Shown here: one piece after another, positions 52,847-63,814 of the stretch
How the letters are laid out: each line of letters starts with the position of its first letter
Numbering within the stretch: the first letter of the stretch is position 1
Assembly: GCA_033557465.1 (NCBI GenBank)
Contig: CM066039.1
Span: forward strand, 399,113,440 to 399,177,439
Length of the DNA stretch: 64,000 nt
DNA from: Ichthyophis bannanicus
Lineage: Eukaryota; Chordata; Amphibia; Gymnophiona; Ichthyophiidae
Reading direction: 5' to 3'
Notes under the pieces: generated by a model
What the model was told of the DNA's origin: nothing
What the model saw: the letters and a program-made list of their open reading frames with translations, nothing else
Databases searched by the model: none
Program-made: the position numbers and the translations under genes

Positions 52847-53435
52847 ATTAAATTTCCACAGCATGTTTCTTCTCAAATTCTCCCTTTTCCTGCCTTATCA
52901 ATGCCTTGCATTTAACTTGCCAGTGCTTGTGCTATTTCCAGTTTTCATCATTTGGCTCTTTTTTCCATTTCCTGAAAGATGCTTTTTTGGCAACAACAGC
53001 CTCTCTGACCTCTCCTTTAAACCATGCTGGCAGTTTTTTGGACTTCTTTCCACTTTTCTTAAAGCATGGATTACAGCTGGTCTGGGCTTCCAAGATAGTA
53101 TTTTTAAACAACACCCAAGCTTGATGTAAGTCCTCAACCTTTGCAACTGCTCCTTTTAATTTTTTCATAACTATTTTCCTCATTTTATCATAGTCTCCCT
53201 TTTGACAGTTAAAAGGTAGTACTGTGGATTTCCTTACCATCCCTCCTCTATTAATTAAACCAAACATGATAATGCTATGATCACTATTGACAAGTGGCCC
53301 CCAACACCCTTATCTCTTGCATCAGATCTGGTGTTCCACTAAGGTCTAAGTCCAAAATGGTTTCCCCTCTGGTCGGTTCATGAACCAGCTGCTCCAAGAA
53401 GCAGTCATTTATTCCATCTAGAAATACATCTTTAA

Positions 53436-53734
53436 CCACTTTGGCCTGAAAGAGAGAGGAAACTGTCCATTCAGAGCCAACACTTCCATTAGGCGAACTA
53501 GGTGGTCACCTAGAGCGCCAAAGTTCTAGGGGCAGGAAATGGGCAGTGCCAGGCCAGAAGCTCAGCCCCTAGCTCTGTATCTTGCAGGAAGAAAGGTACT
53601 TAAGAGTGCATCAGTTTCTTCTGCAGGCATAGGGAGCTGGGAACATCCCAGCAATTCAACCTCCTGCCCCACAGCTGGCATGAGAAAAGATGTTGAAGAA
53701 CACATCAGTTTCTTCTGAAGACATTGCAGTACTG
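53436..53734. other. Unassigned sequence with a 120-bp repeat unit
   Basis: 53,606-53,725 is bounded by TGCATCAGTTTCTTCTG and CACATCAGTTTCTTCTG and recurs inverted at about 56,165-56,300. No coding signal. Confidence 0.5.
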
Positions 53735-54304
53735 CTATGAAAGAAGACGTGCTGCTGACAGATGATTTCACTATTCCGGCAACTGATAACAGAACCCACA
53801 CATGAAGGGGAAAAGGGGAAGAGTGTTTTTAATGTTATAGTGGGTGATCATCTCATATCCAGTGATCACCAGATGGGGTGGTTCAGTATTAGGACAAGGG
53901 CTGAGGATTCTAGACTTTAGTAAAACTAACTTTGCCAATACCTCAAGGAGTCGCTAGAAGGATGGAACAGCTGGGGATAATGAAAAGCAGTGGGCAAAAC
54001 TGAAAGGGGATATTTTAAGGGCAGCAAACCTTTTTATTAGGAAAGTAAGTACATGTAAAAGGAAAAAGAAGCCACGCGAAATGGTGAAGAAAAAGGGTAG
54101 CCCTCATATAATACAAGAGATCGCAGAAAGAGGACAACAATCATCAATATTCAGAAAAGCTAAGATAAGCTAGGAAAGTAGTCAGTAAAGCAAAGATACA
54201 ACTGGAACTAAAAATAGCCAATGCAGTCAGAAGGGGGAGAAAAAACATTTTTCAGATATATTAAAGGAGGAGGTGCAAAAGTGGTAGTGTCATACTGAAG
54301 GGTG

Positions 54305-54378
54305 AAGAATATTTATTTTTACTATGTAAACTGCTGTGATGTACTTTCCTCAGCGGTATATCAAGTCTATAAACATAA
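54305..54378 (+). mobile_element. SINE tail fragment
   Basis: ACTGCTGTGATGTAC...CAGCGGTATATC, matching the tail hairpin of the SINE at 35,041-35,333. Confidence 0.6.
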
Positions 54379-54657
54379 ACATATTCTCTTATATACCATG
54401 CTATTCTGCATCAGTGCAGTTTACATTGAACAAATGAAATTACATTGAACAGGGCATTATAACTTGGAGATCACTATTTTACAGGGAACATTGGCTATGG
54501 AGGGTTAAGTGGCTTGCCCAAGACCACAAGGAGCACCTGTGTGACTAGAAACCCCAGTCCTTCCGGCCCAAGGTTGCTGTCCTCTAGTGGGATTTGAACC
54601 CCCGACCTTCTGGCCTGAAGTACCTTGCCCCAACCACTAGGCCACTCCTCCACTCCT
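54379..54657 (-). mobile_element. tRNA-derived SINE (minus)
   Basis: Complement carries AGTGGTTGGGGCAAGGTAC, GGTTCAAATCCC and TGGGCAAGCCACTTAACCC. Inserted in the old CR1-F2. Confidence 0.83.
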
Positions 54658-56164
54658 GTAGTAGCTGGTGAGGATAAAGTAGAATTGCTTAACAAATATT
54701 TTGTTCTGTTTTCACAGATGAAGAGCTAGAAGCAGGAACTCAGAAAACACCAACAAATAAGAACAGAAATGAGCTGGATCTTGAACTATGTTCAGAATAC
54801 TGTGTTCACGACAAGCTAGCTAAATTAAAAGTAGACAAAGCAATGGGACCAGATAGGATACTTCGAGAATATTGTAGGAACTTAGGAAAGTTCTGGTGGC
54901 TCCACTATTTGACCTTTTCTGTGCTTCTTTAGAGTTGGATGTGGTCCCAGAGGACTGGATAAGGGTTCATATGATCCCTTTACACAAAAGTGGATCAGGT
55001 TGGGAACTACAGACCAGTTAGTCTGAGCTCCGTGGTAGGTAAACTAATGGAAACGCTGCCAAAACAGACAGTGAGCTTTCTGGAATACAATTAATTGCAG
55101 GATCAGAGACAGCATGGTTTTACTAGAGGCAGGTTTTTGCCAGACAAATCTCATTAGTGTCTTTGACTGGGTAACCAGAGAGTTGGACGAGGGAGAGTTC
55201 TAGGTGTTGTGTACTTAGATTTCAGTAAGTCCTTTGATAATGTTCCATACAGGCGACTTATATATAAACTGAATGCCCTTGGGATGGACCCTAAAGTGAC
55301 TGACTGGGTAAGAAATTGGGTGAGTGGGGGGTAACAAAGGGTATGGATCAATGGAACTCACTCTAGGAGAAGGATAGTACCAGTGGTGTGCTGCAGGGAT
55401 CTGTCCTTGGTCCAATTCTTTTTTAACATTTTTGTAAGTGATAATGCGGAAGGGCTAGTGGGTAAGGTTTGCCTCTTTGTGGATGATACCAAAACCTGCA
55501 ACACAGTAGCCACCCAGGAAGGTGAAGATAACATGAGGAGGTATCTAGCAAAGCTTGAAAAATGGTCAAGAATTTGGCAACTGAGATTTAATGTTAATAA
55601 ATGCAGGGTCATACATTTGGGCTGCAAAAATCCAAGGGAGCGGTACAGTATAGGTGATGAAGTATTTCTGTCCACAAAAGAAGAGCAGGATCTACGGGTG
55701 ATTGTTTCTGATGATCTTAATTTGGCTGTACAGATCAAAAAGGTGACGGGCGAAAGCCAGAAGGATACTTGGATGCATAGGTAGAGGAATGGCCAACAGA
55801 AAGAAGGAAGTGATAGTGCCTCTGTACAATTCTTTGAGACCTAATTTAGAGTATTGTGAACAATTCTGGAGACCACACCTTCAAAAGGATATAAACAGAA
55901 TTAAGCTGGAGCAGATGATGGCTACTAAAATGGTCAGTGGGCTTCATCATAAGGCATATGAGGACAAACTTAATGTATACCTTGGAAGAAAGACAGGGAG
56001 GAGAGATTGCTAGAGACTTTTAAATACCTCCGTGGCATAAATGCACAGGAGGAGAGCCTCTTTCAATTGAAAGCAAGCTCTGAAAACAAGAGGGCATAGG
56101 ATGAAAGTAAAAGGAGGTAAACAGACTCGGGAATAATTTGCAGAAATATTTCCTGGCTAGGCCA

Positions 56165-56300
56165 TGTTCCAGCACATTTCTATGTTTCATCATGCCACAG
56201 AGGGAACTGATGCACTTTTCAGTGTCCTTTCTCATGCAGCCCGTGGACTGCGAAGTTGAACTGCTGGGATGTTTGCTTATGCAGGAAACTGATGCACAAA
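56165..56300 (-). repeat. Inverted copy of the 53,606 repeat
   Basis: Complement shows GTGCATCAGTTTCCTGC, CATCCCAGCAGTTCAAC and GTGCATCAGTTCCCTCTG, parallel to 53,606-53,725. Confidence 0.6.
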
Positions 56301-57985
56301 TGAAGACAAAAAACACAACGTTCACAAAATTCAGAAGTTCACAAACAGAGGAACACAGAACAGAATACAGAATAAAGCTAAAAGAGAGAAAAAGAGAAAT
56401 AAAGACAACAAAATCAAAAGCAGAAGAAAAGATGGCTAAAGATCTGAAGCGTGGAGACCAAACATTTTTCAGGTATATTCGGGAGAAGAGGAAAATCAGA
56501 GGTGGAATTGCAGGACTCAAAAAAATGGCAAGAACAGATTTGTGGAAAGTGACATTGAAAAAGCAAAAATGCTAAACAAATACTTCTGTTCTGTTTTTAC
56601 TAAAGAAAATCCTGGAGAAGGACCAACTGTGATTGACAAATATACAAATGGGAATGGAGTAGATACTACACCATTCACAGAAGATGATGTGTTAGAACAG
56701 CTTGCAAAACTGAAAGTGGACAAGGCCATAGGATTGGATGGGATACATCCCATGATACTGAAAGAGCTCAGAGAGGTTCTTGCAGGGCCTTTAAAGTATG
56801 TTTTTAATAGATCCTTGGAGACAGGAGAAGTTCCACAGGACTGGAGAAAGTCTTACCTCAGTGGCGGAAAAAGTAATGGACGCGCTCCTGAAAGAGAGAA
56901 TAGTGAACATTCTCGAAACCAATAGGTTGCATGATCCGAGGCAACATGGTTTTATCAAAGAACGATCATGCCAAACAAATCTGAGTTCTTTGACTGGGTA
57001 ACCAGAGAACTAGATCGAGGGCATGTGATGGATGAGATATACCTAGATTTCAGCAAAGCCTTTCATACTGTTCCTCAAAGGAGGCTTATCAATAAACTGA
57101 ACAGCCTGGGGATGAGTCCCAAGGTAGTGAACTGGATCAGAAATTGGTTGATTGACAGACGACAGAAGGTGATGGTAAACAGAACTCACTCGGATGAAAG
57201 GAAGGTGATTAGTGGCAAGCCCCAGGGATCGGTCCTGGAACTGGTACTGTTCAATGCATTTGTGAGTGATATTGCTGAAGGACTGAATGGTTAAGTCTGT
57301 CTTTTTGCAGATGACACGAAAATTTGCAACAGAGTGGACTCCCCTGAGGGAGTGAATAACATAAGGAAAGATCTAAAAAAGCTGGAAGAATAGTCTAATG
57401 CTTGGCAGTTAAGATTTAATGTGAAGAAGTGTAGTGTCATGCACTTGGGATGCAGAAATCCAAGGAAATTGTATGCAATAGGGGGCGAGAAGTTAGTGTG
57501 CACGGACGAGGAGAAGGAACCTGGAGTGATTGTTTCTGAGGATCTCAAAGTAGCGAAACAGTGTGACAAAGGGGTAGCCAAAGTCAGAAGGATGCTGGGC
57601 TGCATACAGAGAGGAATTACCAGCAGAAAGGAGAGGGTACTAATGCCACTGTACAAGTCGCTGGTGAGGCTTCACTTGGAATATTGTGTTCAGTTTTGGA
57701 GATCATATCTTGCAAAGGATATAAAAAGACTGGAAGAGGTTCAGAGGAAGGCGACCAAAATGATTTGGAGTCTGCACCAGAAGACATATGAGAAGAGACT
57801 TGAAGACCTAAATATGTATACGCTAGAGGACAGGAGGGACAGGGGAGATGTGATTCAGACCTTTAAATACTTAAAGAATATTAATGAACAAACAAACCTT
57901 TTTCAAAGACAGGTAGGTAAGCTGTAAAACTACTGAAGGCATAACATGAAACTGTAAAGGGGTAAACTGAAAGGCAACATAAGGA

Positions 57986-58150
57986 GAAATTTCACTTACC
58001 GTTAATTTCCTTTCCTGGAATACTGCTAGACCAGTCCAGACAAACGGGTTATGCACCCCTGCCAGCAGATCTTGGAGACAGAGAATTCTACCAGAGCTCT
58101 GATAGTCTGGAGCCTGGTGATATAATCCTACCCCTAGGGGTCTCCCTCAG
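57986..58150 (-). repeat. D7 right inverted terminal repeat
   Basis: Complementary to 63,671-63,814: GCACCCCTGCCAGCAGATCT and CCTACCCCTAGGGGTCTCC. Outer tip on minus is AACGGTAAGTGAAATTTC. Confidence 0.87.
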
Positions 58151-58374
58151 TTACGTCCACAAGCTAATGCAACATGAACTGTAACATCACCCCAGAGGGT
58201 CCCAAGTGAACTATATACAAGGGAGCCGAAGAACTCCCTAGAGCTGAAAACAGTATCCACCCACGAACCCATGGACTGCCCAGGGCGAGGCATACCGGCA
58301 AAGAGAAGAACCGCGGTCAGCGACTGCACCGCACCAGCGGCACTCCAACCAACAGCAGGGCGGGTCCTGGACTG

Positions 58375-58470
58375 GTCTAGCAGTATTCCAGGAAAGGAAA
58401 TTAACGGTAAGTGAAATTTCTCCTTCCAGTTCATACTGCTAGACCAGTCCAGACAAAAGGGCAGTACCCA
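58375..58470 (-). repeat. D7 internal complementary region
   Basis: On minus: CAGTATGAACTGGAAGGA joined to GAAATTTCACTTACCG, the fused complements of the two ends. Confidence 0.84.
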
Positions 58471-58499
58471 AGCTACCTGCTTTCAAGGGGGGGCAAGGC

Positions 58500-59740
58500 C
58501 GCCGACAGCTCAGCAACTCCAAAACAGACTTCCTGATGGGCATGAACGTCCAACCTATAATGACCGACAAAGGTGGACAGCGACGACCAAGTTGCCGCCC
58601 GGCGAATATCGAGAGGAACTACATGAGACCTCCCGGCCTACAAAGTTGCTTGTGCCCAAGAGGAGTGAGCATGGAGTCCCGGTGGAGCTTGTTCTCCCTG
58701 AAGAAGGTACGCCGCCTCAATGGCCTCCGTAACCCATCTAGAAATGGTAGATTCGGAGGCTGCGGATCCCCGACGAGAACCCGCGAACAAGACAAAATAG
58801 GAACAGTCATATGGAAGGGTCTGGCGACCCCCAGATACCGAAAAAGAACCTTCTTAAGGTCCACCGCCCGCAACGGAGACCGACCACTGTCACACTGCGT
58901 CTTTGGAAAAGACGGAAAGGAAAGAGGCTGGTCAACAGCGAATGGCGTCAGCACTTTGGGCAACAAAGGAAGGGACAGTTCTCAGAGAAACGCCTTCGGA
59001 GGAAAACGAGAGATAGGGATCTCGACACAGAGAGCCTGGAGCTCAGAAACACGGCGTGCCGAAGTTATGGCCACCAAGAAGACTGCCTTCAGAGTCCAAT
59101 CTAGAAGAGAACAGGCCCTCAGAGGCTCAAAGGGAGGAGCAACGAGGGCACAGAGGACAAGCACGAGAGCCCACGCCGGCACAGGCGAACGCAGAGGAGG
59201 CCGGAAGGCCCAACTACGCGGAGAAACCGAGACACGTCCGAATACGAAGCTATCGATCGCCCCGGTATAGGACCCCGAAAACAAGTTAAAGCGACCATTT
59301 GTACTCGCAAGGAATTGAATGCTAATCCCTTATCCACTCCGGCCTGTAAAAAGGACAGGATGTCCGGAATACCGCAACGCCAGGGTGTGAGGTTATTTCG
59401 CGAACACTAACCATCAAGAGACGCCAAACCCGAGCGTAAGTCAGCGTCGTGGAAGACCGCCGCACCGTGAGAAGCGCCACGACCACGCTAGGCGAAGAGC
59501 CGTAGCGAGCAAACCGGCGGCGGTTAATAGCCAGGCCGAAAGCGAGTAAGGAGCCGGGTCTTCCATCTCCACCGGTCCGTGAATCAGAAGGCCGAGAAAC
59601 GCCTCGAGGCGGAGCAGCCACGCCCCAGACAGATGGAAGAGATCCGCATACCATGGTCCGCGAGCCCAATTCGGAGCCAGCAGGAGTACAGGGCCGCGAC
59701 GTTCTCGGAGCCGCCGGAGAGAGAACTATGCATATCACGG
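58500..59740 (-). pseudogene. D7 tyrosine recombinase, decayed
   Basis: Minus-strand pieces in changing frames: GLAINRRRFARYG and VRRSSTTLTYARVWRLL (59,540-59,400), KGLAFNSLRVQMVALTCF (about 59,330-59,280), ITSARRVSELQAL with catalytic Arg kept (about 59,040), LPKVLTPFAVDQ (58,960) and RRAATWSSLSTFVGHYRLD with the Tyr kept (about 58,590-58,540). I do not find an HxxR block before RRAATW; the sequence there is shortened. It ends near the ICR. Confidence 0.8.
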
Positions 59741-60560
59741 ATCAGGGAGGGAAAACACACAGGAGAAGATGAGCCAGCCACGGTTGAGAGAGAGCATCTA
59801 TGCCGTGCGCTCCCTCGTCCCTCCAATGGCCGAAGTACAGCGAAGCCTTGGCAGTCTGCGCCGTAGCCATTAGATCCATGGTCGGCAGTGCCCACAGGTG
59901 AACAATGTACCAGAACGCATCCGGCTGCAGAGCCCAACCCCCGGGCTCCATAGAGTGCCGGCGGAGAAAATTGGCTTACACATTGTTCACGCCTGCGATG
60001 TGCTGCGCCGATAGCCTGAAGATGTTCCTCCGCCCACGGGAGGAGCAAACGCCTCTCCTGTGAGACATCCGGACATTGCGTGCCGCCTAGGCGGCTTAGG
60101 TAAGCAATCGTCGTGGCGTCGGACAGGAACCGAACCGCACGCCGCCGCAGAAGAGGCTGAAACTGAAGAAGGGCAAAGCGCACTTTCCGCGTCTCGAGAC
60201 GATTGATAGACCCTTGGGCTGCGCGAGGTGACCAACTCCCCTGCGCCGAGGCCAAGCCGCAAGGCGCTCCCCAACCGGAGAGGTCGGCGACTGGCATCAC
60301 CAAGATCCAGCGCAGAGACTCCAGAGGGACCCCCCGTAGAAGATTGTCTGCCTGAAGCCACCAGCGGAGGCTGCGGTGCACCGGCAGAAGCAAAGGTAAC
60401 CGGATTAGATAACTGTCCGACACAGGTGAGCAACGAGATAGAAGCGCCGTCGGCAAGCAGCGCATGTGCGCTTCCGCCCACGGAACGATGGCTATCGTTG
60501 CTGCCAAGGACCTCAAGAGTTGAAGGTAGCCCCCAAGGCCGAGGTGCCGCTTGATCCAAG
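59741..60560 (-). pseudogene. D7 RNase H and methyltransferase-like segment
   Basis: Minus: TIAIVPWAEAHMRCLP (60,490), SLRWWLQADNLLRGVPLESL, PVADLSGWGAPCGLASAQGSW (RNase H start, Asp kept), RAVRFLSDATTIAYLSRLGG, LLLPWAEEHLQAIGAAH, GWALQPDAFWYIVHLWALPTMDLMATAQ (59,940-59,860), LLCVFPP. Frame changes near 60,000 and 59,740. Confidence 0.8.
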
Positions 60561-61845
60561 CAGCGGCGGAGCTGAAGAGAGATCTTCTGAAAACTTTCCT
60601 GAGGTAGAAACACCCACCCCCGACGAGTGTCGCACCCAGCCCCTAGAAAATCCAGGACCTGAAGCATCCCAAAATAGACAGAGTAACGGCCCAGTCCTCC
60701 TTCCAACGGTGGACTGGGACGAATGGCATCTAAACGCTGGAGCCTGGAAATGAAGCAACATCCGCTGCCCATTGCCGCAGGCTGAGCCATCTCCGAGCTA
60801 CCGACACCGGTGCTAGGAAGCGAGCTGAGCCGCAAGAGATCACAGAATGCCTCTGCCCGGAATGCAGCGATGGATTCAAAATGAACCAACTCGGGAACAC
60901 CTGGAAGCTGCTGAATCCAGCGAAGGGAGGCCCGAGCTGCTAGACCTCTGCACACCCCTGCAAGAAGGAAATAGCGGGCGAAGGAAAACCCGTATTCAGC
61001 AGCCTCCCAACTCTTTAGGTCTTGCTGGTCGCGGAGCGCCACTCCGCCCTCAACCGGAAGTGTGGTATGCCTGATGACCCTGCTCAGAATGCATCAACTG
61101 TCGGGTATGTCAGCCAACGGTCCAAGTGAAAGGGAGACCAAGGGTATAACTGACCAATACTGCGTGCCGTATGAATGCCCTGGAAAATGAGATCCGGCTG
61201 CAACCGGATTTGAGAATCCGGAGGATCAGGCGTGTTGGCCAGGGGGAGTGACTCCATCACCTGTGTGATTAGAGCCGGCAACTCCTCTTTCCGAAAAAGG
61301 CTGAGAACCGTCAGCGAAGAAAACAGACGGAGAATATTCCCCATCTCCGTACTCCAACGAGTCAGGGCTGACCTCCGAAGATTTAAAGTCTTCTTGAATA
61401 TCCATAGTACCCCGCAAGGCACATGCAACGCTCCAAGGAGGACGTACTGCTCTAAGGTCTGAGGACTTATGGGACCACTTGCGAGACCACGCCATATGCT
61501 TGCCTGCTACTGGGCAGGTGTAGGAGATATTCCAAAAGACTCCAAAAGTCACAGGCGTCATGCCAGATGGAAGAGTGTGAGGAAGGCACTGTCAGCAAGG
61601 CTGCTGTGGCCTCCAGCGGCTGTGGAAGCGACATGGGAGCTGACTGAATCGTTTCCTGCAGGAAGATCCTGCAGCAGGGGCTCTGAGGAGGGAGGAGATA
61701 AGGTGCTGATGAACCCATCTAGCAGCGCAGTGGGAATGGGGAAAGAGTCTCCGGGATGCAGCGTGCAGGTGGAACACAAGCAATCTCTTAATTCCCCATT
61801 CGGCTGATTACTTATTACATATAATACAGCCAGAGAAACAAGCAT
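60561..61845 (-). pseudogene. D7 gag with RT catalytic core deleted
   Basis: Gag: CLCSTCTLHPGDSFP Cys cluster near 61,780-61,740, then FARYFLLAGVCRGLAARASLRWIQQL (60,980-60,900). The frame then passes through LEGGLGRYSVYF straight into LDFLGAGCDTRRGWVFLP near 60,661-60,640. In D6 these two blocks are about 490 bp apart and flank motif A and YxDD. So this copy has lost the whole palm in one deletion. As in D6, gag and RT share one frame. Confidence 0.78.
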
Positions 61846-63670
61846 TGTAGAGACTTAAACCACCTTTCCTCTTTTTTTCCCTTTTTTCTTTTTTTCTTTT
61901 TTGCATTTAAAACAAAAATCAAGGTAGGCTCAGGGAAACCGAAGACTCTTCAAAGAAAAGGATTTTGAAACTCTCCGTGCCTCCACAGCATGTTTAAATG
62001 TGTGGAAACTGCTGTCTAGAGCTGTTCCCTCCAAAAAGAAACACTGAAGAGAAAAACAAAATGGCCGCTGGCACAGAAAAACTGTCAGGTATTCACTGAG
62101 CTGAGAAGGGAACTGTCAGTCATTCACTGTGCTGGTACAGAGAAACTTTCAAAGTCAGGGTAAGGCCATTACAGTGACTGAAAGTAGGGAAATTAGAGTT
62201 TGATTCCTTCGCAGCCACTCAGACCTCCATGGTAGGGGCTGAAAGGTGTTTCTGGGGAAGGATGTAGAAGCTCAAACCCAGCCGTACGGAAGATTACAGT
62301 GAGTATGTTTAATTAGGTAGAGCCCAAAACAGTCAGGATCCAAAACCCTGACTTAAAATTCCAATCAAATGGTATATTGAAAAAGACAGGTACAATATTC
62401 CAGTAAGACGTACAAAGTAACCCGGCTGCAGTATGTGTATTAAAAATTTTTAAAGTAGGAACTTCAAAACTCAGAGGCAGCCGGTCCGGGAGCAGTAGCT
62501 GAGGCAAGTGAGAAAAAAACAGGCTACTCACAGTTTCCTTTCAGGAATTGATACCTGAACTTCCCGGGGATGTCCGTGGCAAAGACTCAGCGCAGCGCAA
62601 AGCCAATGGAGAGCTCCACTGAAGCCAGGCTCAGGAGATCCCAAGTTTATCTGGGGAATCAAGACGCTGGGGGAAGAGCACAGTTGATTTCTGAGGTCCC
62701 TGTGTGTCTTCTGACAGCTTATGCAGCGTAGACCTGAGTAAGGCATAGGGAGAACTAAAAAAAAAAAAAAACTCTGCCCCGGAGGAACAGGCATTTAACC
62801 ATATTCCCCATACTATGCAATGCCTCAGCCAGCCGCCTTTGTTGGGCACAGTGGGGGATGGAACCCATGAGCCCTGCACCAGTGGTCAGTGTCTTAGCAT
62901 TGTACTGTGGCTCTGAATTGCATCCGGTTCTCTAATCATGCCTTCCGTACTTTTTATTCATTATGTTAATACATAGGCAGAGAAAAAGGAACCCCCACAC
63001 AACTCACAGCTAGCCAGTGTTGTGGAAAAATTTAAACAGCAATTTTATTTTTTTTTGGTGCTAGAAGCCAGCAAAGAGAGAAGGAATCTGGCTTCCCGCC
63101 AAAAACCAGGGCTCATTAGCTATTCAAAATGGCCGCCGGCAAAAATAAACCTCAAAAAGAGTGAATTAAAACCCCCAAAAGCTAAGGAATTAACTTAAAA
63201 AGTCAAATGACAAGGTGGGGGGTTGCAGGCATAAGAGAAATGCCTAAAATCGCTGAAAAATCAAGAAAAATAAATCCAGTCACCACAGAGTTGCAGACAG
63301 CAGTGGGAGAAAGACAAGTTTTGTACTCACAGTACCGAAAGTGCAGAGAATCCACGGACCGCTGCTGAGAGCACTGCCAGCTGCCTCACCACTAAAATCA
63401 GCCCCAGGGACTGGATTTTAGGAGGCTTACCATCCAGCTAAATAGTCTTCTTGACTAGTGCTGGGAAGTCTGCACATCAGCGAGCTCTACTGTGACCCGC
63501 AGGACACAGGAGCTCAGCTGGAATTCATCCTGGTGCCCAGATAAGTACACTGGCAACTACAGGGTATAATCTCTCCCAGAGAAATCACAAAGAAATAAAG
63601 CATCTTAAATTTTTTTGAAGGAGCAAAAAAAAAAAAAAAAGCATCCAGATCTGCTGGAGACAGAGAAAAA
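61846..63670 (-). other. D7 leader region
   Basis: Non-coding between the left repeat and gag, about 1.8 kb, longer than the leaders of D4-D6. Contains T-runs and A-runs (62,758-62,771; 63,627-63,641). No open frame or known motif recognised. Could include decayed gag 5' sequence or an unseen old insertion. Confidence 0.5.
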
Positions 63671-63814
63671 CTGAGGGAGACCCCTAGGGGTAGGATTATA
63701 TCACCAGGCTCCAGCCTATCAGAGCTCTGGTAGAATTCTCTGTCTCCAAGATCTGCTGGCAGGGGTGCATAACCCGTTTATCTGGACTGGTCTAGCAGTA
63801 TGAACTGGAAAGGA
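63671..63814 (-). repeat. D7 left inverted terminal repeat
   Basis: Complementary to 57,986-58,150. Tip on minus is TCCTTTCCAG/TTCA. Confidence 0.86.

Larger units (their letters stand above)
39915..53435 (-). mobile_element. CR1-F1 LINE, long copy split by L2, CR1-F2 and D6
   Basis: Native pieces on minus, 5' to 3': 52,847-53,435 (EN end and linker, WFKGEVREAVVAKK), 46,401-46,910 (RT start, IPEDWRIANVTPIFKK, ISLTSVPGKMVE), 43,377-43,783 ([36 protein letters not shown]), 39,915-40,870 ([31 protein letters not shown], 3' tail). Together about 2.4 kb of a near-complete ORF2 lacking only part of EN. The FADD box lies at the L2 insertion point. Multiple frame breaks. Confidence 0.88.
53735..56135 (+). 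mobile_element. Old CR1-F2 LINE, heavily decayed, hosting SINEs
   Basis: EN end (GDHLISSDHQMGW-like) near 53,840, linker, [11 protein letters not shown] near 54,830-54,860, then YLDFSKSFDNVPYRRLIYKL near 55,215, GSVLGPILF near 55,400, CLFVDDTKTCN near 55,470-55,500 (FADD changed to FVDD), KKEVIVPLYNSL near 55,805 and the C-terminus near 55,860-56,100. Stops and indels throughout. Older than the copy at 43,784. Confidence 0.82.
57986..63814 (-). mobile_element. DIRS retrotransposon D7 (D6-like lineage), RT core deleted
   Basis: On minus starts TCCTTTCCAGTTCATACTG and ends GGTAAGTGAAATTTC. Repeats at 63,671-63,814 and 57,986-58,150; ICR at 58,375-58,470. Order: leader, gag (about 60,700-61,845), short RT remnant, RNase H, YR. 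Removing it joins CR1-F3 as GGCAACATAAGGA then ATAATTTTTCACTG. Many frame breaks; not functional. Confidence 0.87.

Noticed and set aside
58536..59270. 244-codon plus-strand ORF rich in Arg
   Set aside because: Opposite strand of the D7 recombinase; its codons mirror recognised YR blocks.
62528..62879. Small ORFs in the D7 leader as hidden genes
   Set aside because: Low complexity, poly-Phe from an A-run, no conserved block.
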